Shown: positions 1 to 6,591, numbered from the stretch's first letter. The stretch: DNA of 9,631 bases from Pseudomonadota bacterium (GCA_023422735.1 JAFAGL010000304.1:1-9631); one strand, 5' to 3'. A program made the numbers and translations. The notes: generated by a model not told the origin, from the letters alone.

Positions 1-2209
1 ATGCAGGGAACCAGGATTCGTGTGCCGTTTTCAAGTCGGAAACAGCAATCGGACGGGCCGACGCAAGCTTTAGATCCGATCCTCCCGTCGTTCCGATCCA
101 GGGAGCAAAGATGCCAGCCTGTTCCGCTTCCTCGATCAGCGAGGCGAACTCATCGCATTGGGGATCGAGATCCACCACAACCAGATAGCGGTTTTGGTCC
201 TCTCCAAAAAACACGGGTACGGGATCGATGCCGTCCAGCCCGGGAATCTCGGCGCCGATGCCGGAAGCGATTGCCATTTCCGCCAGACCGACAGCCAATC
301 CACCATCTGAGAGATCATGAACGGCTTTGGCTATTCCGCGCTCGATCAGGCTGCGGACAAAGTTACCGACGCTCAGTTCGGCATCTAGGTCGACTGGCGG
401 TGGTGGCCCGTCGGTGCGCGCGTGGAGATCACGCATATAGATTGATTGGCCGAGATGCGTGCCCCATTGTTTCGGAGCGCCAAACAGCAGAATCGGCAAG
501 TCCTCTGCAGGGAAGGCCACGCGCGTCATCCGGCTCCAATCCTTCAACAGTCCAACACCGCCGATCGTTGGAGTGGGAAGGATCGCCTGACCATTCGTTT
601 CATTGTAAAGCGAGACATTACCCGAAACGATCGGGAAATCGAGTGCTCGGCAAGCTTCGCCAATACCTTTGATAGCTGCCGCGAACTGGCCCATGATCTC
701 AGGCTTTTCCGGGTTGCCGAAATTAAGATTGTCAGTTGAAGCCAATGGCTTGGCGCCAGTTGCTGTAATATTTCGCCAGCATTCGGCGACGGCCTGCTTT
801 CCACCTTCAAACGGATCGGCTTCGCAATAGCGCGGTGTGACGTCGGATGAAAAGGCGAGCGCCTTGCTTGCATGTCCCTCCACGCGCACAACGCCAGCAT
901 CGCCGCCAGGCCGGATTAGCGAATTGCCCTGAATGAGCGTATCATACTGCTCATACACCCATCGACGCGAAGAAAGATCGGGTGAGTTCAGCAGTTTGAG
1001 CAGGGCATCTGCAATATCGGTTTGCGGAATGTCATCGATTGCCAGGGGCGTCGGTTTCTTTGGTTCCACAAGAGGACGATCATATTCGGGTGCCTGATCG
1101 CCGAGATCCTTGATCGGGAGGTTGGCGACTTCGACACCTTGATGCAGGACCCGGAATCGCAAATCATCGGTTGTTGTGCCCACAATTGCGAAATCGAGAC
1201 CCCATTTGCGGAAAATAGCTTCCGCTTCCGCTTCTTTTGCCGGTTCCAGCACCATAAGCATGCGCTCTTGGCTTTCCGACAGCATCATTTCATAGGCGCT
1301 CATCGCCTCTTCACGAACAGGCACCTTGTCGAGGTCGAGTTCGATGCCGAGATCGCCCTTGGCGCCCATTTCGACCGCCGAGCAGGTGAGGCCGGCCGCA
1401 CCCATGTCCTGGATCGCGATGACGGCGCCGGAGGCCATCAGTTCCAGGCAGGCTTCGAGCAGGCATTTTTCTGTGAAAGGATCGCCAACCTGAACGGTCG
1501 GACGTTTTTCCTCGATCTTCTCATCGAATTCAGCGGAGGCCATGGTTGCGCCGCCAACACCGTCACGCCCGGTCTTGGCACCGAGATAAACGACGGGCAG
1601 GCCGACGCCCTTGGCTTCGGATAGGAAGATGCCGTCTGTTTTTGCAAGGCCTGCAGCGAACGCGTTGACCAGGCAGTTGCCGTTATAACGCGCGTCGAAA
1701 TTGACCTCGCCACCGACAGTCGGCACGCCAAAGGCGTTGCCGTAACCGCCCACGCCTGCAACCACACCTGAAACGAGATGCTTCGTCTTCGGATGGTCGG
1801 GCGCGCCGAAACGGAGCGCATTCATGGCAGCAATTGGTCGCGCGCCCATTGTGAACACGTCACGCAGAATTCCACCAACGCCGGTGGCCGCACCTTGGTA
1901 GGGTTCGATATAAGAGGGGTGGTTATGGCTTTCCATCTTGAAGACCACGCAGTCTCCATCACCAATATCCACCACGCCCGCATTTTCGCCTGGGCCCTGG
2001 ATCACTTGCGGCCCGGTTGTGGGCAAGGTCCGCAGCCACTTCTTTGACGATTTATAGGAGCAATGCTCGTTCCACATCGCTGAAAAGATGCCAAGCTCGG
2101 TAAAGCTCGGCTCGCGGCCGATCAGCTCAAGGATGCGCTGATATTCATCTGGCTTGAGTCCATGCGAAGCAACAAGCTCGGGCGTGATGGCCAAATCATT
2201 ACGGATCAT
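1..2209 (-). CDS. purL: Phosphoribosylformylglycinamidine synthase subunit PurL (3' end cut by window edge)
   Basis: PurL is the ATP-dependent synthetase subunit of FGAM synthase. In the cytoplasm it amidates FGAR to FGAM in step four of purine synthesis, using ammonia passed from PurQ and bridged by PurS. The frame is open from an ATG at 2209 to the window edge, giving 736 codons. The small PurL form has about 740 residues, so only a few C-terminal codons are missing. Near the N-terminus is EHCSYKSSK with the proposed catalytic His at residue 49, then GPGENAG (about 72-78) and ESHNHPS (about 93-99). The second half carries the family's VSGNVSLYNETNG and FGEDQNRY blocks. I read the frame through without a frameshift. 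No good Shine-Dalgarno precedes the ATG; the nearest purine run is about 12 nt away. The 184-nt gap to the upstream lipoprotein gene shows neither a clear promoter nor a terminator. The family call is secure. Confidence 0.97.
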   Translation of the reverse strand, partial: MIRNDLAITPELVASHGLKPDEYQRILELIGREPSFTELGIFSAMWNEHCSYKSSKKWLRTLPTTGPQVIQGPGENAGVVDIGDGDCVVFKMESHNHPSYIEPYQGAATGVGGILRDVFTMGARPIAAMNALRFGAPDHPKTKHLVSGVVAGVGGYGNAFGVPTVGGEVNFDARYNGNCLVNAFAAGLAKTDGIFLSEAKGVGLPVVYLGAKTGRDGVGGATMASAEFDEKIEEKRPTVQVGDPFTEKCLLEACLELMASGAVIAIQDMGAAGLTCSAVEMGAKGDLGIELDLDKVPVREEAMSAYEMMLSESQERMLMVLEPAKEAEAEAIFRKWGLDFAIVGTTTDDLRFRVLHQGVEVANLPIKDLGDQAPEYDRPLVEPKKPTPLAIDDIPQTDIADALLKLLNSPDLSSRRWVYEQYDTLIQGNSLIRPGGDAGVVRVEGHASKALAFSSDVTPRYCEADPFEGGKQAVAECWRNITATGAKPLASTDNLNFGNPEKPEIMGQFAAAIKGIGEACRALDFPIVSGNVSLYNETNGQAILPTPTIGGVGLLKDWSRMTRVAFPAEDLPILLFGAPKQWGTHLGQSIYMRDLHARTDGPPPPVDLDAELSVGNFVRSLIERGIAKAVHDLSDGGLAVGLAEMAIASGIGAEIPGLDGIDPVPVFFGEDQNRYLVVVDLDPQCDEFASLIEEAEQAGIFAPWIGTTGGSDLKLASARPIAVSDLKTAHESWFPA

Positions 2210-2393
2210 AGATTGCCGAGGCCTTTTATGAAGGGGCGAAAAGGGCTTAAGCGCGTCCTTAAACTATGCGGCGTTCGGAATGAACTGTCGACTTGGGGAA
2301 AAACCGGCTTGTCACCGATGATTGCGCGTTGACTGATCCAGCTGGTGGCAAACTTCTGACTGTTTTCCAACGCTTGAAGCTATAACGGTCGAT

Positions 2394-2810
2394 TCAGGCT
2401 GCGGCGCTACACGACTGGTCGCCGCCACTCCATCGTGCAAGATCGTTCTTCACGCGACTGCCGAGTGCTTGATCCAAGATTGGCCCAAAGCTTTCCACAC
2501 GACCTGCTGAACCTTCTGCCTGCACGACCAGCAGGGGGCGCCCACCATAGTCGTTATGGGGAACAAGCAGAAAGCGCGGTCGACCGGAGAAACTGTTCAA
2601 CTCATTGGCGAAGCTGTATTGCCGGAAGGCGGGATCTTTCGAAGCAAACCAGCATCGATGAGCGGCTTTGGCGACGTGTTCCATATTGCGCAATGCGGCG
2701 CTCTTGGTGCCAGTGGAGGACTGCTGGGCCGTCCTTTCAGGTTTTGACTGGCATCCGGCGATCCCCAGCACGGCTGCAAGCGCGAATGTGGTCAATAAAG
2801 AGCGATCCAT
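2394..2810 (-). CDS. Small predicted lipoprotein of unknown function between purQ and purL
   Basis: I do not recognise a named family. The 138-residue product begins with a short n-region (MDRS), a hydrophobic stretch at residues 5-16 and a lipobox IAGC with the lipidated Cys at residue 20, so it is probably an envelope lipoprotein processed by signal peptidase II. The mature part has a Gln/Ser/Thr-rich linker to about residue 37, then a compact domain with a Trp after Cys53, the block ELNSFSGRPRFLLVP in the middle, and a second Cys at 134. The two extra cysteines could form a disulfide in the periplasm (inference). The ATG at 2810 is chosen over a GTG one codon upstream because AAGGA lies 5 nt before it. 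The gene lies 83 nt after purQ and 184 nt before purL, on the same strand, so co-transcription is possible. Nothing ties its function to purines. The signal peptide and open frame make it a convincing gene. Confidence 0.8.
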   Translation of the reverse strand: MDRSLLTTFALAAVLGIAGCQSKPERTAQQSSTGTKSAALRNMEHVAKAAHRCWFASKDPAFRQYSFANELNSFSGRPRFLLVPHNDYGGRPLLVVQAEGSAGRVESFGPILDQALGSRVKNDLARWSGGDQSCSAAA

Positions 2811-2871
2811 CACAATCCTTCGGCCAAAGCCTTCGCATCAAGATGATTGGAATGCGCAGGTGACAGTAAAG

Positions 2872-2895
2872 GAAGCGTGACGAACGGTTCGCTTC
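2872..2895 (-). terminator. Weak hairpin at the purQ stop codon
   Basis: GAAGCG and CGCTTC form a 6-bp stem with a 12-nt loop that begins inside the purQ stop codon. On the minus strand the stem is followed by CTTTAC, a poor U tract. It may be an attenuator or mRNA 3'-end structure, but the stem is short and it could be chance. Confidence 0.25.
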
Positions 2896-3565
2896 ACGCT
2901 GCCTGGGCCAACACGCTTTCGAACAGGCCCCGTCCATCCGTACCGCCATGGGCATCTTCGATGAGGTTCTCCGGATGCGGCATCAAGCCGAGAACGTTGC
3001 CCTTTTCATTCATGATACCAGCAATATCGTTGACCGAACCGTTCGGATTGGTGCCTTCCGCGTAACGGAAAACAACCTGGCCTTCGCCTTCGAGCCGCGC
3101 AAGCACGTCCGCTTCAGCGAAATAGTTGCCGTCATGATGGGCAACCGGACAGCGAATAATCTGGTTCGCCGAATACTGTCGGGTGAATGCCGTATTGGCG
3201 TTAGTCACCTGTAGCTTGACCTCACGGCAAACGAACTTGAGCGAAGTGTTGCGCATCAAGGCGCCCGGCAACATCCCGGTTTCGAGCAGGATCTGGAAGC
3301 CGTTACATACGCCAAGCACGGTCACCCCGCGCTTTGCAGCTTCGGCGACAGCCCGCATAACGGGCATGCGCGCTGCAATCGCGCCACACCTCAGGTAGTC
3401 TCCGAAAGAGAAACCGCCGGGGATGACGATGAGATCCAGACCGTCGGGCAAAGTGCTTTCTGTTTGCCAAAGCGTTTCCGGTGCCCGGCCCGAAACCTTC
3501 GTCAAGGCGGCGATCATGTCGCGATCACGATTAAGGCCGGGAACGAGAACGACTGCTGTTTTCAT
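2894..3565 (-). CDS. purQ: Phosphoribosylformylglycinamidine synthase subunit PurQ (glutaminase)
   Basis: PurQ is the class I glutamine amidotransferase subunit of FGAM synthase. It hydrolyses glutamine and delivers ammonia to PurL through a complex that also contains PurS. The 223-residue product starts MKTAVVLVPGLNRDRD and carries the nucleophile elbow GVCNGFQ with catalytic Cys87, plus the PHPE motif with His197 and Glu199 completing the triad. The SFGDYLRCGAIAARMP block at about 53-68 is typical. The ATG at 3565 is preferred over a GTG three codons upstream because the family starts at MKTAVV; a weak GTGAG lies 4 nt upstream. The gene starts 45 nt after the purS stop, and that gap holds a perfect hairpin. 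Length and motifs are normal for the alphaproteobacterial form. Confidence 0.98.
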   Translation of the reverse strand: MKTAVVLVPGLNRDRDMIAALTKVSGRAPETLWQTESTLPDGLDLIVIPGGFSFGDYLRCGAIAARMPVMRAVAEAAKRGVTVLGVCNGFQILLETGMLPGALMRNTSLKFVCREVKLQVTNANTAFTRQYSANQIIRCPVAHHDGNYFAEADVLARLEGEGQVVFRYAEGTNPNGSVNDIAGIMNEKGNVLGLMPHPENLIEDAHGGTDGRGLFESVLAQAA

Positions 3566-3586
3566 GATGCTCACATATCGTGAAAG

Positions 3587-3620
3587 CTTGAGCTAAAGCG
3601 TTGCTGCGCTTTAGCTCAAG
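3587..3620 (-). repeat. Perfect 14-bp inverted repeat spanning the purS stop codon
   Basis: CTTGAGCTAAAGCG (3587-3600) is exactly complementary to CGCTTTAGCTCAAG (3607-3620), around a 6-nt loop. In the minus-strand mRNA the 5' arm contains the last purS codons and its TAA stop. The 3' arm lies in the spacer before purQ. No U tract follows (CTTTCACG), so it is not a standard intrinsic terminator. The hairpin ends 13 nt before the weak purQ Shine-Dalgarno, so it does not mask it. The likely role is an mRNA processing or 3'-end stabilising element, or partial attenuation, between the two cistrons. Confidence 0.85.
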
Positions 3621-3853
3621 GCAATGGAGTAATTCTCGATCACCGTATTAGCGAGCAGGCGCTCGCACATGGTTTTGATATCGGCTTCCGCTTTGACAGC
3701 ATCCGTTCCGGCGATTTCCAGATCAAACACCTTTCCCTGACGAACGCCAGCGATGTCCTGAAATCCGAGGGTACCCAGCGCACCCTCGATTGCCTTGCCT
3801 TGGGGATCGAGTACGCCGTTCTTGAGCGTCACCGTCACGCGTGCCTTGATCAC
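3611..3853 (-). CDS. purS: Phosphoribosylformylglycinamidine synthase subunit PurS
   Basis: PurS is the small non-catalytic subunit that bridges PurL and PurQ in the three-part FGAM synthase; in characterised complexes it is present as a dimer. The product is 80 residues, the standard length. It contains the conserved opening KARVTVTLKNGVLDPQGKAI, then LGTLGFQDIAGVRQGKVFD, and ends in a helix-like stretch with CERLLANTVIE. The start is the GTG at 3853, supported by GGAG 8 nt upstream and by family length. The same frame stays open further upstream into purC, but that extension is not PurS-like. It begins 16 nt after the purC stop, so translation is probably coupled. Its stop codon is buried in the 5' arm of a 14-bp hairpin. 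Confidence 0.95.
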   Translation of the reverse strand: MIKARVTVTLKNGVLDPQGKAIEGALGTLGFQDIAGVRQGKVFDLEIAGTDAVKAEADIKTMCERLLANTVIENYSIALS

Positions 3854-3869
3854 TTTACCAACTCCGAAT

Positions 3870-4664
3870 TCAATGGGGCTTGCCACGGCTGGTGTCCTTG
3901 CCGGCGACCAGCACCGGACCCGACGGGCGAGGTGGCTCATTCTCGTTCATAATGCCGAGCCGGCGCGCCACTTCCTGGTAAGCCTCGACCAAACCACCCA
4001 TATCGCGGCGGAAACGGTCCTTATCCATCTTGTCTTGGGTGTTGACGTCCCACAAACGGCAAGAATCCGGCGAGATCTCGTCGGCCACAACGATCCGCAT
4101 CATGTCGCCCTCGAACAAACGTCCGCATTCCATCTTGAAGTCGACAAGCTGGATGCCGATACCCAGAAATAGGCCAGACAAGAAGTCGTTGACGCGGATG
4201 GCGAGCGCCATGATGTCGTCGATTTCCTGCGGCGCTGCCCAGCCGAAAGCTGTGACATGCTCTTCGGAGACCATCGGATCATCGAGCGCGTCATTCTTGT
4301 AATAAAACTCGATGATCCAGCGCGGCAGAACCGTGCCTTCTTCGAGCCCGAGGCGCTTGGCAAGCGAGCCTGCGGCTACGTTACGCACTACGACTTCAAG
4401 CGGAATGATCTCGACTTCCTTGATCAACTGCTCGCGCATATTCAGGCGACGGATAAAGTGCGTCGGGATGCCGATCCGGTTCAAATGGGTAAAGATGTGC
4501 TCGGAAATGCGATTGTTGAGCACGCCCTTGCCGTCGATAACTTCGTGTTTCTTGGCGTTGAACGCGGTGGCGTCATCCTTGAAAAACTGGATCAGGGTGC
4601 CGGGCTCTGGTCCTTCATAAAGGATCTTGGCCTTGCCTTCATAAATGCGGCGGCGTCGATTCAT
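3870..4664 (-). CDS. purC: Phosphoribosylaminoimidazole-succinocarboxamide synthase (SAICAR synthetase)
   Basis: PurC joins CAIR and aspartate with ATP to make SAICAR in the cytoplasmic purine pathway. The 264-residue product opens with RRRRIYEGKAKILYEGPE, whose EGKAK segment belongs to the ATP-binding lobe. It then has KDDATAFNAKK, VVVRNVAAGSLAKR, VDFKMECGR and VVADEISPDSCRLWD, all diagnostic of the family. The start is the ATG at 4664, where relatives begin MNRRRRIYEGK; GAGAAAG lies 6 nt upstream. The C-terminus, after RPSGPVLV, runs about ten residues beyond the usual length of roughly 254, with a polar tail (AGKDTSRGKPH). It is the first gene of the purC-purS-purQ run. Its candidate promoter lies about 170 nt upstream, which implies a long leader. 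Confidence 0.98.
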   Translation of the reverse strand: MNRRRRIYEGKAKILYEGPEPGTLIQFFKDDATAFNAKKHEVIDGKGVLNNRISEHIFTHLNRIGIPTHFIRRLNMREQLIKEVEIIPLEVVVRNVAAGSLAKRLGLEEGTVLPRWIIEFYYKNDALDDPMVSEEHVTAFGWAAPQEIDDIMALAIRVNDFLSGLFLGIGIQLVDFKMECGRLFEGDMMRIVVADEISPDSCRLWDVNTQDKMDKDRFRRDMGGLVEAYQEVARRLGIMNENEPPRPSGPVLVAGKDTSRGKPH

Positions 4665-4687
4665 AATGGCTTTCTCGAAGTCTGGAT

Positions 4688-4734
4688 GGCATTCGCCATA
4701 AAGGCCCGCGTTTTCTGGCTGTCGGGCATTCGCC
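4688..4734 (-). repeat. Two direct copies of GGCGAATGCC in the purC leader
   Basis: The 10-mer (GGCATTCGCC on the plus strand) occurs at 4688-4697 and 4725-4734, 37 bp apart. Both copies lie between the candidate purC promoter and the purC start. Each copy has GGC/GCC ends around GAAT. The copy nearer purC extends to a perfect 5-bp stem, AUGGC-GAAU-GCCAU, in the mRNA. It could be an operator pair, a repeated RNA hairpin, or coincidence. No known riboswitch class is recognised. Confidence 0.4.
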
Positions 4735-4831
4735 GGAATGTCTCTCGGCGTCCTATCGCAAACATCGCTTGGCCTCAATCCGCAAATATGTGTTCCCTCA
4801 TATTCTTACCAGGTTCCGGTAGGGATTTGGG

Positions 4832-4860
4832 TTGATTTGAGGATTATGAGACCCTATCCA
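4832..4860 (+). promoter_or_regulatory. Candidate promoter for the DUF1476-aldolase unit
   Basis: TTGATT (4832-4837) and TATCCA (4855-4860) are separated by 17 nt and sit about 31 nt before the GTG start, which would give a short leader carrying the GGAG at 4881-4884. The -10 match is only moderate. The prediction rests on spacing and position. Confidence 0.35.
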
Positions 4861-4870
4861 AGCATTTGAA
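4843..4870 (-). promoter_or_regulatory. Candidate promoter for the purC operon
   Basis: On the minus strand, TTCAAA (4870-4865) and CATAAT (4848-4843) are separated by 16 nt. CATAAT matches five of six consensus -10 bases. It overlaps the opposing candidate promoter. Transcription would begin near 4836 and give a purC leader of about 170 nt. Confidence 0.3.
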
Positions 4871-4891
4871 TTTGATGGATGGAGACGCATT

Positions 4892-5209
4892 GTGGCTTCG
4901 ATGAAAGATCGCCAGGACGGATTTGAGCGCAAATTCGTTCAAGACGAAGAGTTGCGCTTCAAGGCAACGGCCCGTCGTAACAAGCTGCTTGGCAACTGGG
5001 CAGCGGAACATCTGGGCAAGACCGGTGCGGACGCCGAGGATTATGCAAAGGCGGTTGTTGCTGCCGATTTTGAAGAAGCCGGTGATGAAGATGTGTTCCG
5101 CAAGGTGCGGGCCGATTTCGATGCCGCCAATGTCGCACAGACCGACCAGCAAATTCGTCAGAAGATGGTCGAGTTGATGGGGACGGCAATCGAGCAGCTG
5201 AGCGTTTAA
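4892..5209 (+). CDS. DUF1476 protein, zeta-type F1-ATPase inhibitor subunit
   Basis: The 105-residue soluble protein belongs to the alphaproteobacterial DUF1476 family. Its Paracoccus denitrificans member is the zeta subunit that binds F1 and blocks ATP hydrolysis by the F1Fo-ATP synthase through its N-terminus. Visible here are the charged N-terminal segment MKDRQDGFERKFVQDEE and the signature LRFKATARRNKLLGNWAAEH at about residues 22-41. An acidic helical half follows, with DFEEAGDEDVFRKV, ending IEQLSV. The start is the GTG at 4892 because GGAG lies 7 nt upstream; the ATG at 4901 would leave 16 nt. It diverges from purC and is followed 3 nt after its stop by an aldolase gene, so the two are probably co-translated. 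Family assignment is firm; the inhibitory function here is inferred from the Paracoccus protein. Confidence 0.93.
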   Translation: MASMKDRQDGFERKFVQDEELRFKATARRNKLLGNWAAEHLGKTGADAEDYAKAVVAADFEEAGDEDVFRKVRADFDAANVAQTDQQIRQKMVELMGTAIEQLSV

Positions 5210-5212
5210 CCC

Positions 5213-5989
5213 TTGGCAACCCTGCGCGAGCGACTGGTTTCTGAAACGTTGATTTCCAGTTGGTCGGGGATTCCCGATCCACTCACTGTTGAGTTGCTCG
5301 CCGCGCAGGATTATGACGCTGTTACGCTCGACATGCAGCATGGCGGACATGATGAAGCGAGCATTTTGCGATCGCTTCCCGTGATTACCGGGCAGAACAA
5401 GCATGCGCTCGTCCGCATCCCGGTGGGCCGGTTCGATATGGCAAGCCGCGCGCTCGATTTTGGTGCGGAAGCCGTCATTGCGCCGATGATCAACACTGTG
5501 GCCGATGCTCAGGCTTTCGCTGCTGCCATGAAATACCCTCCGCTGGGCGAGCGTTCCTGGGGCCCGACCTTTGCGGCCGGTCGCGCGACCTCGCCGTCCA
5601 GCGCGCAAGCCTGGCTGGAAGAGGCCAACGCCGGCACGCTTGCCATCGCGATGATCGAAACGCGCCGGGCGCTGGATGTGCTGGATGACATCCTCAAGGT
5701 CGACGGCATCGACGCCATTCTCGTCGGTCCGTCCGATTTTTCCATCGCCTGGAGCAATGGTGAAACGATTGACCCTTCCCTCGAAGACATGATGACGGCG
5801 ATCGAGGCAATTGCTCGGCGAACGCGCGGTGCCGGCAAGCTCGCAGCCATCTTCGTCGTCGATCCAGCCTTGTGCGGCCGTTATCAAGCCATGGGATTTC
5901 GGCTGATGGCTTGTGGGACGGATTCCTCCTTGATGCGTGCTGGCGCTGAGTTGACCCTTTCGGCAATAAAGACTGCGCTGACAAAATAG
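5213..5989 (+). CDS. HpcH/HpaI-family class II (metal-dependent) aldolase
   Basis: The 258-residue protein is of the HpaI/garL type, whose members reversibly cleave 4-hydroxy-2-oxo acids to pyruvate and an aldehyde, with a divalent metal. The expected residues sit at almost the same positions as in E. coli HpaI: His43 in MQHGGHDE (general base), Arg68 in LVRIP, Glu149 in MIET and Asp175 in VGPSDFS (metal ligands). SWGPTFAAGRA (about 115-125) is the usual substrate-site loop. The natural substrate cannot be told from sequence, and no aromatic-degradation genes are nearby. The start is a TTG at 5213, because the family opens with a short LRERL helix and no ATG occurs before codon 41. It begins 3 nt after the DUF1476 stop without a strong Shine-Dalgarno, consistent with translational coupling. 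The TAG stop lies inside the convergent terminator hairpin. Confidence 0.92.
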   Translation: MATLRERLVSETLISSWSGIPDPLTVELLAAQDYDAVTLDMQHGGHDEASILRSLPVITGQNKHALVRIPVGRFDMASRALDFGAEAVIAPMINTVADAQAFAAAMKYPPLGERSWGPTFAAGRATSPSSAQAWLEEANAGTLAIAMIETRRALDVLDDILKVDGIDAILVGPSDFSIAWSNGETIDPSLEDMMTAIEAIARRTRGAGKLAAIFVVDPALCGRYQAMGFRLMACGTDSSLMRAGAELTLSAIKTALTK

Positions 5990-6010
5990 GCTGCGCTCGG
6001 CAGCCTATTT
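5984..6010. terminator. Bidirectional terminator hairpin between convergent genes
   Basis: AAATAGGCTGC (5984-5994) pairs perfectly with GCAGCCTATTT (6000-6010) around a 5-nt loop. The stem contains both TAG stop codons: the aldolase's at 5987-5989 and the minus-strand hydrolase's at 6005-6007. A and T runs at the outer ends give a short U-rich 3' arm in both directions (UAUUUC on plus, UAUUUUGU on minus). A shared intrinsic terminator is the natural reading, though the U tracts are modest. Confidence 0.75.
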
Positions 6011-6556
6011 CAAGCCCGTCAGGAAATTCGCGAAGGTCATCGAACCTTCGGGCCATGGTCCGTGCCCTGATTCGGCGTTGAGATGGCCAACTTCGCCAGC
6101 ATCGATGAATTTTGACCCCCATGCCGCAGCTATGTCTTCCGCGACCTCGAAGGAGGAGAAGGGGTCGTTGCGGCTGGCAATCGTCATCGATGGAAACGGT
6201 AACGGATCGCGTGGATAGGGTCCAAATGTCATCAAATGCTTGGGACGGATATCTGGATTCGTGACATCTGGTGGCGCCACGAAAAAAGCACCCGCAACCC
6301 GCTTGCGAAACTGGGGTATGGCGTGAATGACGCTCGGGATACCAAGCGAGTGCGCAATGAACACCACGGGTCGTTCAGCCTGGTTGACAGCGTCTGCAAC
6401 TCGGGAAACCCAGTCCTCGCGAAGGGGCTTTGACCATTCAGCCTGTTCCACCCGCCGCGCTGTGGAAAGTTTGTTTTCCCAGCGCGTCTGCCAGTGGTCG
6501 GGGCCGGAATTTGTATAACCGGGGACGATGAGGATATCTGCGTCTTTGACTTTCAT
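6005..6556 (-). CDS. RBBP9/YdeN-type alpha/beta serine hydrolase
   Basis: The 183-residue cytoplasmic protein matches the small serine-hydrolase family that includes human RBBP9 and B. subtilis YdeN. It opens with ILIVPGYTNSGPDHWQTRW at about 8-26, then the nucleophile elbow FIAHSLG with Ser70. Asp131 in SRNDPF and His158 in VGHLNAESG complete a plausible catalytic triad, and GHGPWPEG near the end is a family hallmark. The physiological substrate of this family is unknown. The length is normal. It lies on the same strand as xthA but behind strong terminators, so it probably has its own promoter. No Shine-Dalgarno precedes the ATG, and a candidate -10 lies only 6 nt upstream, so the mRNA may be leaderless. 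It converges on the aldolase gene and shares its terminator hairpin. Confidence 0.9.
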   Translation of the reverse strand: MKVKDADILIVPGYTNSGPDHWQTRWENKLSTARRVEQAEWSKPLREDWVSRVADAVNQAERPVVFIAHSLGIPSVIHAIPQFRKRVAGAFFVAPPDVTNPDIRPKHLMTFGPYPRDPLPFPSMTIASRNDPFSSFEVAEDIAAAWGSKFIDAGEVGHLNAESGHGPWPEGSMTFANFLTGLK

Positions 6557-6562
6557 CGCGCT

Positions 6563-6591
6563 GATTTAGCCAGTCTGGAACCCGCTCACAA
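6563..6591 (-). promoter_or_regulatory. Candidate promoter for the serine hydrolase gene
   Basis: On the minus strand, TTGTGA (6591-6586) and TAAATC (6568-6563) are 17 nt apart. Transcription would start at about the A of the ATG (6556), with no room for a leader. It lies downstream of the xthA terminators, where a promoter is needed. Box matches are only partial. Confidence 0.3.

Noticed and set aside
1022..1624. Plus-strand open frame (200 codons) opposite purL
   Set aside because: purL reads through without interruption on the other strand; the plus-strand translation is low-complexity, His/Arg-rich and family-free.
2435..2863. Plus-strand open frame (142 codons) opposite the lipoprotein gene
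   Set aside because: The minus-strand frame has a proper signal peptide, lipobox and ribosome-binding site; the plus-strand product has none and is rich in Arg and Cys, typical of a shadow frame.
3571..3576. Minimal start-stop (ATGTGA) just upstream of purQ as a regulatory upstream ORF
   Set aside because: A six-base match is expected often by chance, and no ribosome-binding site is placed for it.
3854..3940. In-frame N-terminal extension of purS to 109 residues
   Set aside because: It overlaps the end of purC, and GGAG 8 nt before the GTG at 3853 gives the standard 80-residue PurS.
4665..4778. In-frame 38-codon N-terminal extension of purC
   Set aside because: PurC relatives begin MNRRRRIYEGK at 4664; the upstream residues are unlike any PurC and a Shine-Dalgarno-like GAGAAAG fits the ATG at 4664.
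4257..4835. Plus-strand open frame (192 codons) opposite purC and its leader
   Set aside because: It is antisense to a fully conserved PurC and has no protein-like pattern.
4844..5887. Long minus-strand open frame (347 codons) opposite the DUF1476 and aldolase genes
   Set aside because: It is antisense to two well-recognised genes, its translation resembles no family, and it is explained by the third-position GC bias of the real coding strand.
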